Shown here one piece after another: positions 22,205-34,029 of a stretch of 64,000 nucleotides of DNA (position 1 is the first letter of the stretch; each line of letters begins with the position of its first letter). Both the position numbers and the translations under genes were made by a program. The notes under the pieces are model-generated. The model worked only from the letters and a program-made list of their open reading frames with translations, did not search any database and was not told the DNA's origin. The DNA comes from Pollenia angustigena (taxonomy: Eukaryota > Arthropoda > Insecta > Diptera > Polleniidae), in assembly GCA_930367215.1 (NCBI GenBank), contig OV884059.1:74123393-74187392 (forward strand). Direction: 5' to 3'.

Positions 22205-23360
22205 TGATATTTTTATATCCTCCACCACAATTAGTTGTGAAGAGGGTATATTAAGTTTGTCATTCCGTGTGAAACTTTTTTATTAATCATCTCAGACCCC
22301 ATAAAGTATATATATTCTGGGTCCTTGAGTAATTCTAAGTCGATTTATCCATGTCCGTCTGTTGAAAACACGCTCACTTTCGAACAACTCAAAAGAAATG
22401 AACAAACTTGGTGCCAAATTGCTTGTAGTTATCCTAAGCAGTTTGGGATTGAAATCCAGCAAAATCGGTGCAGTAGGACCAGAGCTATGAATCAAAATGT
22501 GGAACCACCACCTAAAAAAATTGATAATTTTGTTACAAAAAATAACATAAATGCTGGAACAAGGCACGGAATGAGATAAGATTTTGCAAAAATTTGTTTT
22601 TTTTGGCTGGAAATCACGCTGTTGAATTTCGTGAAGATCCGTTCATAATTTACCCTAAGCCCCATATAAACACTACTCCCGGAAAACAGTTTAGTACGCC
22701 TAAAACCGTAAAAAATAACGCTAGCGTAACAAAATTTGGTACGTCACACTTTTTTAGGACTAGAAATGACACGGTGAAATTTCGTGACGATCGGTCCATA
22801 ATTTACCTTAGACCCATATAAACCCTACTACCAGAAAACAGTTTAGTACGCCTAAAACCGTAAAAAATAATGCAATCATAACAAATTTTGGCTCGTCACA
22901 GATTTATAGGACTATAAATGATACTGTGAACTTTCGTGAAGATCGGTACATAATTTACCCTAGGCCCCATATAAACCCTACTACCGGAAAACAGTTTAGC
23001 TTATTATTTTAGAAAAAAAGTAGTTATTTGACTTTAACTCGGCCATTTAGTTAATTTCTACTATGTATATGTATTCTACTTAAGGTGTGTTCACATCTGT
23101 TGTCTTTGGAGAATCCATTTCAACATACACACGGACAGACGGACATCGTTATATCAACCTCACTTCTAATAAGCATCCAGAATATTTACAGCCAATCCCA
23201 CGATTTCTAAAATTGTTTTTGTTATAAATGCTATTTTCTATGCGAACGTTAACGTGTGACATCGTGGGATTGGCTGTTATTTTAAAGAATCTTAGATCAA
23301 TATTAGGAAATTACAAACAAAAGGACAATTCTATATATTCCCTTACCAACTGTAGTTAAG
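22205..23360 (+). repeat. TATACCC-type dispersed repeat with internal tandem units
   Basis: It begins ATCCTCCACCACAATTAG, then GAAGAGGGTATATTAAG, TTTGTCATTCCGTGTG, CATCTCAGACCCCATAAAG and ATCCATGTCCGTCTGTTG. It ends near 23360 with CAACTGTAGTTAAGGGTATT. A reverse-oriented copy of its start is at 52010-52265. Plus-strand frames at 22325-22821 are translations of the repeat, not genes. Confidence 0.8.
22605..23000 (+). repeat. Three tandem units, about 150 bp each
   Basis: The phrases TTTCGTGAAGATCCGTTCAT, AATTTACCCTAAGCCCCATA and GGAAAACAGTTTAGTACGCC recur three times with moderate divergence, at about 22605, 22755 and 22900. Confidence 0.75.
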
Positions 23361-24823
23361 GGTATTAAAAGAAAAATAAATTAAAAAAGACTTGCACCAC
23401 TTTCATTTGTAATCGATCTCATATTTAAAAAACATTTATCAGACCAGATAATGCCAAGCCAGACCAGACCAGACATTTCTTATCAGTAACCCATATTTTT
23501 TTTTTAGTTTTGCTGTAGCGTGTACTTTGAGCTTAAAAATTAAACGAAAAAATACAACATTTGGACATAATCAATATTAATTAAATTTATATGTTAATCT
23601 TTGTTAATTTATTTTTCGGTTCTTTAACATCATCATTATCATTTTTTTTTCTTTTTGTTCTTTAATTCTTTTTCCCTTTTTTTTCAAGAAACGTGTAAAA
23701 TTACAACACCATTCATTGTTTTCATGTTGTTTTGTTTATTTAACACAAAGTTTCTGCCAGTCATTTTCGGTTCCGCAAAGAAATTTAATTTTGTTACAGA
23801 TGTATTTTCCATTAAAAAAGCAGTCAAAACAATTTCATATTCGAATTTTTAAAATAGAAGTACAAATTTCTAACGATTTTTTAAGTAAAAGGTATTTTTG
23901 ATTGTTGTAAAGGTCGGGATTCACTATCCTACAAAATTGTACGATTCATTCACATGAAAATCTGCCTGCAGAAATCTATTGTCAATGCCACAATATCTCA
24001 CAAAAAAAGAAGAAAACTCAAGTGACTCAGCTATTTTACTAAAAAAACTCGGAGCGCATAGAGTCTATTATTTTGTAAAAAGTTTTATAAACATTTGCAA
24101 GTCGGACAGGCTTGTCAACAAATCTGTCACTTAATTTAATTTTTATGTCACACTGTTATACTTTATAAGCAAATAAGATGACCCAAAAACACGAAGTCTA
24201 ACCTTTGATATGAAATGAATTTATCATTTGACATAAAACACAATTCTAAACCTTTTTTAATTGTTTGATTTAAACATTTGAATTCAAATTAATAATCATT
24301 TGATAATATAATAATAAAAATAAACGTTTGACATAAATGTTTTATCAATTTGATATCAAATGTTATTCTCAACTCAAAAAAAAACTTGGCAGCACTGAAG
24401 CGAAAAATAAATGCAAACAATAAAAAATGGCGCTTAAAGTTAAATGTGTTTTAGAATTAAAAAAAAAATTACATTTTACGTGAAGTGAATTCGCCTTTAT
24501 TTCTTGTGAAAAATATAGAAATAAATTGTTAGTAAAAAATTAATTACAAAGTGTAAAACCTGGTTTTAACATTAAAACTATTAACAGCTAATTTTGCGTT
24601 CACATTACAAGTTTTTTAAATCCGGTTTTAACTCACAGTTTGCCTAATAGTTTTGTGCAAAATAAAATTCATTTCTCGTAGAAATAATTAAATTTGTATA
24701 AGAAATTAATGCAGGAAAATGCTTGGAAATCAAAAAATTGTATATTAAAAGTGTATTTTAGAATATTTCATCGGTTTGACGTTTTTTTATTTTTTTAAAT
24801 TAATTTATTTTGATTGAGTGCCA
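23361..24823. other. No gene seen
   Basis: AT-rich sequence with T-runs. 24180-24380 is dense in ATTTGATAT/ATCAAATG words. GTGAATTCGCCTTTA at 24483 is a reverse-oriented AAGGCGAATTC end without a partner. The phrase AAAACCTGGTTTTAAC at 24556 is mirrored at 25964, which suggests an older element around the next one. Confidence 0.4.
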
Positions 24824-25819
24824 TCCCAGCTAGCATTTGTGTAATAATTTTTTGTTATTATTATCGAAATGGGTCTTCTAAGATCCCATTTGATGAGTTT
24901 TCAATTAAGCGATTGAAAAAAGAAAATAAATATCGTTACGTAAAACGCAAAGGCCCTTACTAACCAAAAATCGTGTTTTTCGTTGGTTCTGATGTATTGC
25001 ATCAACAGAAATGTCAGCAATATTTTGAGAAACAAAAAAATCTACAAAACATTAAATGATAAACGCTTAAAGCCAAACTAACGGTGTGCATAATATGCAA
25101 CATTGTCAAAACAAAACTTGTAGGTTTTTTATAGGAAAACTAAATTATTAACAGTTAAAGGAAATTTATCATTTAAAAAAGTTGTTTGCTTCTCCTGTCT
25201 TCTTTTCAAAATGTTAGGTAGAGCCTTTTGCGTTTAAGGTAACGATTAGATCCGTCGATTCGTAATGATTTCTAAATATTTTTAAATATTATGTATTTTT
25301 GCCCATTCGTCTCGTCAAATTAAAAGAGAAAAAAAGTAATTTTCTTGTCTGCCAAACAAATAAAAAGATTGGTTAAAAAAGAAGCCCAAAAATTACTGTC
25401 AATCAATGAAAATAAGTGTCAGTGCGAATGGTTTTTTTTTATTTCCTTTACGAGAACCGTTGTCTTGTTCAAAATAAAGTTGGCTCAAATAATCAAAAGC
25501 CATAATCGTGCTGCTTTTATCGGGGGAAAAAAGTCAAAACATGACAATTAAAAAATTATTTGAAATATAAAAAAACTATATAATTTACGATTAAAAAATG
25601 AAACGATAAATACTAACTAATTATTAGAAAAACTCCCATTAAATTGCTCGAAAAAGAATCAGAAAATTGCATCAAAAATGGTTCTTTGAGGTGATTCATC
25701 GGTAGTGTAGTATTTTTTCACGACAAGAGTATCGTTTATGATCGAAAAATTAGCTCATATGCGGTTATGTGAAGCTGATTCCTAAAGTATTGGATTGTGA
25801 TATAAAATGCTAGCTGGGA
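24824..25819. mobile_element. Inverted-repeat element (CCCAGCTAGCAT ends)
   Basis: CATCCCAGCTAGCATTTG at the left is mirrored by ATGCTAGCTGGGATT at the right. The region just inside the right end (GGTGATTCATCGGTAG, GAGTATCGTTTATGATCG, AAATTAGCTCATA, GAAGCTGATTCCTAAA) matches, in reverse, the block at 43120-43250, so there is a second copy at 43120-43745. No transposase is recognised. Confidence 0.75.
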
Positions 25820-26352
25820 TTAAACATTATCAGCTGTTTTCAATCTTTATAACTTGGTAGTACTGAATTTAGTACAACGAAAACATGGTTGTATTTCATA
25901 AAATCTACTTAAAACCAAATCAAAAGAGGTTTTAAAATGGGTTTAAAAAATTTATTTTGTATGGTAAAACCAGGTTTTAATGATTGGTTTTATCGTTAAA
26001 ACCAAAATTTGTATTAAAACCTTAAGTGTGAAAACACCATAAGAATGCAAATAAAAATTAAATAAAACCGGAAAGTGAATATAAGTTTGTTGCAAGGTCG
26101 CGGTGCTACGCCATGGTCATGCATGACAATCCTAAAAACAAAAAGGGTCCAAGTTACAATTTTGTTAGCAAATATGGGCCCTTCGCACAACATAAGATCT
26201 TGTGGATCGATAGATTCTGAGCCATTCAATACTTTTATATGTTCCAAACTTAAGCAATTAAAAATGGGCTTGTTTATTCATGAATCAATATGGGAAATGT
26301 ACGGTAAAGTAAATTGTTGACAGGACGCAATTTCTGCACCAATCGCACCTTG

Positions 26353-26597
26353 TTAAGCTTTAAAATCAAATCCTTTCGCAAAATTTGTTTTGTGTTCGCT
26401 GTGTAGTCCGTTGTGTGGGGATCATCTTAGGGATATTTTACCTTCTTGTGCTTCTTCCTCCGGGGTTTTATCAAGACCAGTCAATCCAAAATTGACAGAT
26501 CTAAAGAGATGTTCACAATATTTGCGATCGCGGCTGACCAAAGATCCTATCTGAAGACGCAAGAGCCAGAAGACTCCAGTGACACGGCAACTGCCTG
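26353..26597 (-). pseudogene. Degraded coding block, possibly the tail of a non-LTR retrotransposon
   Basis: On the minus strand one frame reads VTGVFWLLRLQIGSLVSRD, then RKYCEHLFRSVNFGLTGL and DKTPEEEAQEGKISLR before a stop, followed by a further open stretch to 26353. The order VTGxxxLxxxLxxxGLVSxD then CEH resembles the short cysteine-containing region that follows RNase H in jockey/I-type elements, but key cysteines are missing. The surrounding block 26330-26930 is clearly GC-richer than its neighbours. An unrelated host pseudogene is the alternative. Confidence 0.3.
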
Positions 26598-27120
26598 ATT
26601 ATTGGTGTAGGCCCACGTTAATATCCTTTCTTTCACAAATATTTTGTATTTGCGGAAGTTTTACTTTTCTGATAATTGGTACTTCCAAAGCTTTCTTTCA
26701 CAGATGGAGTGCAATGGCCAGATGCTTTCTTACGAAGGGACACTTCAGGGACCACTTGGTGGTTGTGGCTTAAACCCAAAGTTGCAGGAAGGGATATCCT
26801 GAAAATCCCACTAAAAGGCGAATTTTTTCACCACTTGTAGAAGAGTTAAAGGTGCTGTTGCTACTCCCACCACCAAAAGCAGCGGTGGGAGACAGCTCCA
26901 GCTCCTAAACACGGGGCGAGTATATAATGCTACCTGCGTGTACTGGTTGCTCTCACACTCAGGGCGTTTGGTCGACACATTATTTGTCACTCAGTGGATA
27001 AGATCCAATCTTTTTCACATCTGTAGTCGTTGTGTAGTGTCCCGATTGTTAAGAACTTTGAGAAATTTAAATATTGAAATCTTCTTTAGCTGGTTCAAGT
27101 CAAAACATCGCAGCCGTAAA

Positions 27121-27320
27121 CCGCAGTTTTAATTAAAAATTTAATCAAGTGAGTTGAACGTTTACTTATGTCAATAACATTGCTGCAGAAACTGTTGTCA
27201 ATATCAAAAAATATTTAATTGAAACTATTAATTTCTGTACTAGTGCAAATTTAATTAATTTTTTTTTTTTAATATTACAAAATTTTAATTGAAATCAATA
27301 TATATTTATTTCTGATTTTT
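27121..27320 (-). repeat. AT-rich dispersed repeat (ACACAGAAAAAAATAAAA), copy 3
   Basis: Reverse-oriented copy. TTTTAATTAAAAATTTAATC, TACTAGTGCAAATTTAATTA and TTTTAATTGAAATCAATAT follow the family order in reverse. The outer end is eroded. Confidence 0.6.
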
Positions 27321-29296
27321 ATTGTTTTTGTTGAGTTTTTCAAACAAAATTGTATTCTTTGTAACAATTGCCAAAACTCCAACTACTGATATGTGAACTA
27401 GGAAAATGTTAACACTGTCATGGAGTTCCAATATGCCCCTGTTGGAAAACAAGGTTCTGGTTAAAACCCCTGTTATAGAATAGGCAATTCGTAAATGTCT
27501 GAAATATATTATAAAGAATATTCCTAAAACATGAAACAACGTTCTTAACCCTCTAATGCCAAGTTTCAGAATAAATGGGAATATATTATGAAAATAATTT
27601 GTAGGACTCTGAGTTCAAAAAAAAAAAAAAATTTTAAGCCCGTGAATCGTTTACGTTCCAGGTGAAAAAACATCAAGGAGTACCTTGAGGCTCCTTGGGA
27701 ATTCTGTGTTAGTTTTTATTTATGATAATCAAAACAAAAACAATTTTATTATTTGAGGAGCATCAATGAAGTTTACATTTTGAACAAAAGCATTGTGTTC
27801 CAGATGGTTTACAATGCTTTTAGAGCTTTTAAGAGCTTTCGAAGTTCTACAAATATTTTTCTAGATCTTTAAGCAATTGTAAAAACGGAAATTCATATAA
27901 ATGGGGCACATGAGGCACTCTCAGGCATTAGAAAGTTCATATATAGTTTTAAAAATTTAAATAAACAATTTCGTTGCAAATGAGTTGATTACTTTGGGGC
28001 TTTTAGGTTCGATTGCCTCCAGAGATACTGGCTGAAGGTCAATGTGACTTTGCAAATGTATTTTAATCATCAAATAGATTAGAAGTATATTTATATTTTC
28101 AACATATAACTTTTCATTTAATTTTGATAATAACGCTAAATATATGTTCACCTACAAACTGTAAATCTGAAAAAATCTTTTTCTGATAATTTTTTATGCG
28201 TAGTGTCTTATCACCAACACGCACTTTTTTCTTTTCCATTTCATTGAATAAAGACAGACAGGCAATTTAATTGTCAACTGATTACAGTTTTTTATTTTAT
28301 TTTAGAAGTTTTTATTTTGAAATTTCATAAAAAAAATATTAAGCGATTAAACATTTTGCGTGGGAAATTATATTCCCACACTTAATTTAAAAAGGTTATT
28401 GTGCTAAAAATAAATGATATTTTTTTTTATTTTTTTTTTTAATGGATTTGACACTTTTGTTAACTTGAAGCAAAATGTTGAAAATGTTATTAAAAGAACA
28501 GATAATTGGTGACTAAGCAGTTTCGTAAAAGGGATTTTTGAACTTCTATTTGTATAAAATCATAAATTAAAAAAAAAAAAAAAAAAAATTAATACCACTA
28601 GAACTTAAATTAAAATGTTTAATGAAAAAGTATTTTAAATTAATATTTGTTAATTTTTTTTATGTAACAGCTGCTGTTAAAGGTCAATAGAAACAAAAGT
28701 TAACAAGCTTTCATACACAACAAGATTATTTCGCTTTGTGTTCAATTTAGCAAAAGTCAAAACATTAACTTTCGGTTGTATAAACTTGAAACCAATAAAG
28801 TTTGTGGTTTAATACTCTACGGGCATCATAATGGGTTTGCTTTGAGGTTAGGAAATATTCGAGCGTGTTCTGACACTCGCATCTCGCATTACATTTGCGA
28901 TTGTAAGTTGAACTCGCAAGAGAGGCGTTATGTAAAACGAAATAGCAAGACTTAGAAATCAGTGCAAGTTAAACGCTCTTTGTGGGTTAAAAGTTGTTTA
29001 AACCAGCAGATCTATAAATCAGTAAACATCGCCAAACTCATACAATTGGACGTTTAAACTATCAATACAGACCATATGAATTTGACAACATTAATCGTTT
29101 TATTGCCACAATATAATTTTTAAACATCATATAATATAAGGGGTACTGAATTACAGATGTTAACATATAAATATAAATACATATAAATTTAAGTTTAGTT
29201 CAACTAAACCAGCGTTTAAATATTCACTGATTTATAAGCCATTAGCGAGTAATCTGACGTATTTAAGCCTATCCAAACATTTAATAAACTAGTAAA
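27321..29296. other. No gene seen
   Basis: AT-rich with long A and T runs (27619-27632, 28569-28588). The phrase TTGAGGAGCATCAATGAAG and nearby sequence give no protein match that I recognise. 28850-28960 contains GTTCTGACACTCGC, mirrored at 30310 (GTGAGTGTCAGAAC), hinting at an older element that encloses the hAT below. Confidence 0.4.
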
Positions 29297-30047
29297 TCTA
29301 TATATATAAAAGAGTTGCGTGAGTGACTGACCCATTCATCATCGCCCAGCCCAAACCGTTGACCCAAGAAACTTTAAATTTGGACTAAAGATTGGTCACT
29401 CCCCAAAACGATCCATTAAGACGGGATTTTTCGAAATTTGAATGTCCCCTAAACATTAAAAAAAAAGGTAAAAACGGAAAAATTCGGTAACCTTATATCT
29501 CCAAAACTAAAAGAGATGCAAAATAAATGTAATACTTATCGTTGTTCTTTAGAAAAATAAGCGGACAGGTGTCGGGTACTTTTTTGAAATTCGGCCCTAT
29601 CAGGGGGTAAACGGGTAAAATCTGAATTTAAGTACTTTTTTGCCACCCCATCTTTCTTTTGAACTTATAAACATAGAAACAAAGTTAATACCACATTCGA
29701 AACTTATCAAAAAAATAAGTATGTGTAAGAATTTGGTACTTGTTCGAAATTCAAACATTTAAGGGGTGAAAATCGTAACTATTTTTTGGTACTTTTTCGT
29801 ACAATACATTTTCCTCCATTCATTGACATATTCGTACTAAATTATGGGCTGCCACTACAATACTGAAATTTTTGGTACTTTAATAGGGGAAAAATATAAT
29901 AGTACCAAAAAAACGAAATATTTTTCTTTAGCTTTTTGGTTCTACTAAATAATTTAAACAAGTTCAAACCCAGAAAAATAAACTTTGGCATAAAAATATG
30001 TCAAAGAAGAAAAAGGAGCCGCTAACGAAGTAGCTGGTATATGCTAG
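29297..30047 (+). mobile_element. Helitron-like repeat (A^TC ... CTAG^T)
   Basis: The element starts TCTATATATATAAAAGAG directly after an A and ends GCTGGTATATGCTAG directly before a T. TC at the 5' end, CTRR at the 3' end and insertion between A and T are Helitron hallmarks, and there are no inverted repeats or target duplication. The expected hairpin before CTAG is weak (GCTA/TAGC, four pairs). No Rep/helicase is encoded, so this would be non-autonomous. Confidence 0.4.
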
Positions 30048-30611
30048 TGATGAGTATATTAAACTTAATATGTTTTCTTTTCATTTGAATTGATATTATA
30101 AACATGTTTTTACAACTTTTATAAAAAAAGGAAATTTAAAACGTGTTCTGTAGCTTAGCTATTGTTTTTTTTTTACTTTGGTGCTCTCAATAAACAGCTT
30201 ATCCAAACAATATTCCAGAAATGCATGTTGGCAACGCTGAAAATAATGTTAACGAAGAACCAAATCGCAATCAAAACTCGTAAGTTTTGGAACATGCTTT
30301 GAAAATCCCGTGAGTGTCAGAACCAGGGTTGTTAGATGTGACGATTTTTCGTCATTTTGACGATTTTTTTGTGAAAATACAGTAAAATGACGATTGACGA
30401 TTTTTTAAACTGAAATTAAAACACAAGAAATATAAACAATTATTTTGGAAACAGTTCAAAACGTAAAAATCATTTTTCGATATACAAAAACTATTAGAAA
30501 TTAAACAAAAAAAGTTCTTTAACCATCACAAACCAGTTGGTTTTCATTAGAAGCACTAGTAATTCGAATTCGTTAATTAATTGAATGCCATCGATACGGC
30601 AAAAAAATATA

Positions 30612-30877
30612 CACTAGAGCCCCGATTTGCGTCGGTCCTATTTGGTCAGCTTTTTAAAAATTGGTTAAATCCGCTTTGAGTTTTAATGATTTCGATTTGC
30701 GTCGCTACATACGATTTAGTTTTTTCGCTGAAGTCATAATCATATTTGAAGAATTTTTCTATTTGCGTGTAAAAAGGCGAATTCCCATTAAATTCTGTTA
30801 GGTAACTTATTCTAAGTATATTTGAGTGTAAGGAAGTAAGAAAGAAGTTAGTTCTTAATAAGAAGTTGTGTAGAAAA
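30612..30877 (+). mobile_element. 5' part of a pogo/Tigger-like transposon
   Basis: CACTAGAGCCCCGATTTGCG follows a TA, and GATTTGCGTCG recurs at 30694, as in the repeated ends of pogo/Tigger elements. The leader runs into the helix-turn-helix fragment at 30878-31036. No right terminus was found, so the element is 3' truncated. Confidence 0.5.
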
Positions 30878-31036
30878 ATGAGTGCAAAGTGAAGAAAATG
30901 CATTTGCTTGGAACTAAAATTGGACGTCATAAATCGTTTCAAGTCGAGTAAAAAGACTGTTGATTTAGGCAGAACCCTTGGTTTATCACCTTCAACAGTA
31001 AAAACAATTTGCATTAGTGATAGAGCTAAAAATTAA
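30878..31036 (+). pseudogene. Pogo/CENP-B-type helix-turn-helix, transposase N-terminus
   Basis: The frame reads MSAK, stop, RKCICLELKLDVINRFKSSK, then KTVDLGRTLGLSPSTVKTI before ending at 31036. This is the N-terminal psq/CENP-B-like DNA-binding helix-turn-helix of pogo/Tigger transposases: LDVIxRFxxGxKxxDI, then LGLSPSTVxTI for the turn and recognition helix. A TGA at 30890-30892 interrupts the frame after four codons and the protein ends after about 50 residues, so the DDE catalytic domain is missing. Confidence 0.75.
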
Positions 31037-31429
31037 TCATTAAAAGATAGCTCGAGTTAATAGCAAATGAGATTATATTTTTTATTTAATGTTTTTGTGA
31101 ATATGGATAAATGAAATAAATAAATGTTTGTTATGTTTTTATGAAAATATATTTTTTCTTATGTATTTCTTTTCAAATGATAAATATATTTCAGCCCGCT
31201 TGCTGAAATAAATAGAATAAAACTTAACAATATCACTTTCTTTATCATAAATATAATTTCTTGCTAAAAATTTAGATTTTTGAACCACTCAATGCAATAA
31301 ATTGTCTCCAATTTGTAAAATTTTAATATTGACGATTTTGTTAACTGTTCTTGACGACTTTGACGAATTTTGTTCAAACTTTTGAGGATTTTTGAAGAAA
31401 AAAGCCTAACAACCCTGGTCAGAACATAC

Positions 31430-32444
31430 CGATGTTCTGTAACTTTAGTGAGAAATTCTCGCATTGAAACGATGTGAAACAATATATTCCATTGTTTCTC
31501 GAAAAGGAAAAAAATGTGTCTGTAACTCATGTCGAAAACTATCAAAAGAGATTACGTCGCTACGTTATAAATATCATAACATTGCACTTGAAGCCGATGC
31601 GGCATTGCAGACGTTACTACCCGTCTCCACCTTCCATCAACTTGGTAAGAACAGCATGTCGCACATGAATTATACTCGTGTAGACTGTTCATGTTCATGT
31701 TTCGTCCATGTGCTGCCATCGTTGCCTAAACATTCGTCTTAGCATCCATGTGCGCCATGATGTTGGCCATACAATGTATTTTCTGTATACAACCAAACGC
31801 ACAACAAACAAAATTGTGTTCAATCAGAACATGAACATCAACACGTATTCGCCACATACAAGAACATGAACAAATTAATACCGTTGCTCTGCCGGCGTTA
31901 TGGTCATGTCATGTTCTAATCGAAAGCTCATGGAGACGTGGGGTTAAGAACGCCAGTCAGACAAATCGTTGACGGCGACCAAAATTTGCTAAAATTAATA
32001 ATTTTTCAACGACGGCGGCGAAAATACAACCGTGCGACTTTAATGTTTATTGTTTGCAAACGAGCTTTGAAAACGTTAGTATATTTTGTAAAAATTTTAG
32101 AAGCAAAATAATTAAACAATGAAAAAATGTGTCAAAAACAAAATATTATTATTCTTTGCATTTTTAATATATTTTTTAGTGTTAAAGTTTTTTCTGGCCC
32201 CCTTTTTCTTCGTGAGTTTATTTGATAGTTCAAAGCGGGAACCTTCTCACCAAAATTTTACAGACACACTTTTTCTATAATTTGGCGAGTAGTTTCCTTA
32301 CGTGACAGCTTATACTCGCCAAAAAGAAGTTACAGACACAGTTCAGTGAGAAAAGCAGCTGTTTGTTTCAATTTATGGCATTTTTGTTTCATTTCACACA
32401 TTTCAATCGAAAAGTTTCTGGACGCGAGAGTTACAGAACATGGG
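31430..32444. mobile_element. Inverted-repeat element (ATGTTCTGTAAC ends)
   Basis: ATGTTCTGTAACTTTAGTGAG at the left matches, in reverse complement, GAGTTACAGAACAT at the right. Inside both ends are GTGTCTGTAACT/AGTTACAGACAC and TTCTCACT-like words. It starts 12 bases after the hAT element. A plus-strand frame at 31464-31742 has no recognised domain. Confidence 0.55.
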
Positions 32445-32459
32445 CAGTGATTGCTTATA

Positions 32460-32660
32460 CACACAGAAAAAAATAAAAATTGTTTTCAATTCAAAAGTTT
32501 CTGATATTAATTAAAAAAATTAATTAAATTTGCACCAGTAAACAAATTAATAGTATCAATTAAATATTTTTTGATAATCAACATTTTCTACATTTTTCAA
32601 CAATAATGTTCTTAATATAAGTAAACGTTTAATACACTGGAATAATTTTTTAATTATGAC
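32460..32660 (+). repeat. AT-rich dispersed repeat (ACACAGAAAAAAATAAAA), copy 4
   Basis: ACACAGAAAAAAATAAAAAT, then AAATTTGCACCAGTAAACAA and TTAATAGTATCAATTAAATA: the family order is clear over the first 120 bases, then it diverges. Confidence 0.7.
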
Positions 32661-33097
32661 TGTAGTCTTGTGCCGTTAAACTCCTCGCGAAAATCACACA
32701 TTTATCGGTATAAATATTAATATTTCGGCAAAACATAATTCTTGCAAAATGTTTAACTTCATTACAAAGATTTTTGTTTGTAAATCATTATACATATTTT
32801 TAGCCGTACTTCTGCAAATTGCTTTTATTCAAACAAATTTCACTAAAAAAATTATTTCTTGAATATTCTTGCCATTCTAAAGAAAATCCTCAAACCCCTT
32901 TGGACGTCACTGAGGCAGTAATTTTAAACGACAACTAAAAGCGTCAAAACTCATATGTGAAGTTCATCTAACCTGCCGAAACAGCACCAAAAACCGAATA
33001 TTCATGGCGACAAGGTTATGCTTTGAGTTAAGAAGGACCAAGGCTGTAATTTGTTGAAGGTATGCATATCCCGAAAATATTTTAAAATATGCGACCT

Positions 33098-33313
33098 GGG
33101 GGCTGATTCTGGCAGTCGGGATCGAATACTTTTTCGATTCGAAAGCAATTTTATTTCTGATTCTTTAAGTCGATATTGAACGAATCGAAATTAATTTTTC
33201 AGTGTTGTAAAAACGCAAATAAATGCTTTACAACACGGAAAAAAATTTCTATTCATTCAGTAAAGACTTTGCTTTCGAATCGTATTCGATCACGACAGCC
33301 AGAATTAGCGCCC
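33098..33313. mobile_element. MITE, TCTGGCAGTCGTGATCGA family, copy C
   Basis: GGGGGCTGATTCTGGCAGTC and the mirrored right end CACGACAGCCAGAATTAGCG bound a 216-bp copy with the core AGTGTTGTAAAAACGC / TTTACAACAC. The frame at 33176-33358 is an artefact. Confidence 0.85.
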
Positions 33314-33569
33314 TTATATTTAATTATAATAACGACTTGCATTAGTTCCGAACGATGAAGAACGCTCTAACCGGAATACGCCTCAATACAACACAGGGTG
33401 TCCGAAATTGTCTTGATTCGATCTTGGCCTTAAATACTAAATGGTTATTTTAACACGGAATCCACTTATTGCTAAAAAAAAGACCATAAAATGTTTCTTG
33501 AATTACACAAATTATCCAGAATTTAACAAAAGTACTAAAAAGGGACCACAAAACTCATTCTATTTACTT

Positions 33570-33640
33570 GCATGCGGTGTAGGGTATAACATGATCGAGC
33601 ATGACCCACTACTTTCCTACTTGTTTGCTTTTTCTTGAGT
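33570..33640 (+). repeat. End of a TATACCC-type repeat
   Basis: GCGGTGTAGGGTATAACATG, then ATCGAGCATGACCCACTAC and CTTTCCTACTTGTTTG, corresponds to the last 60 bases of the full copy at 60650-61362. Confidence 0.65.
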
Positions 33641-34029
33641 TATCACAAATTTATAACTTGAATGTTTTAAATTACCAACTGCAACATATAAAATACGTTT
33701 CAAATTGGGGTGCAACTAAATTGTTTTCAGAAATTTAATATGAAATTGCTAAAAGAAGTGTAATCGAAAAAAGGGGGTCTGTCACTTATTCAACCAGTAA
33801 AAAAAATAATTTCGTTTTTGTTTTAAAACTGAAACGTGTATTTTTGTTTTCTGCAAATATTCTGCTTCATAATGCTGCTGCTGTTCATTGATGACTGTGT
33901 TTTTACCAGCAAAGTTAAAAAAACTTTAACTTGTCTTGTTAAGTTGACCACAAATAAAATTGGCTGAATTAGGGAAAAGGGTTAAATTGTACTTTTATTA
34001 TATTACAAAATTAAAGAAAAAAATCATGT

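Larger units (their letters stand above)
30324..31417. mobile_element. hAT-type transposon, 8-bp target duplication GTCAGAAC
   Basis: The ends are CAGGGTTGTTAG and its exact reverse complement. GTCAGAAC is duplicated exactly at 30316-30323 and 31418-31425. Clusters of TGACGATTTT and variants lie inside both ends (30337-30395, 31329-31380). No hAT transposase frame is visible. The interior carries a pogo-type relic from 30612. Confidence 0.9.

Noticed and set aside
22325..22821. Small plus-strand genes
   Set aside because: They lie wholly inside a dispersed repeat and its tandem units, and the same phrases recur non-coding elsewhere.
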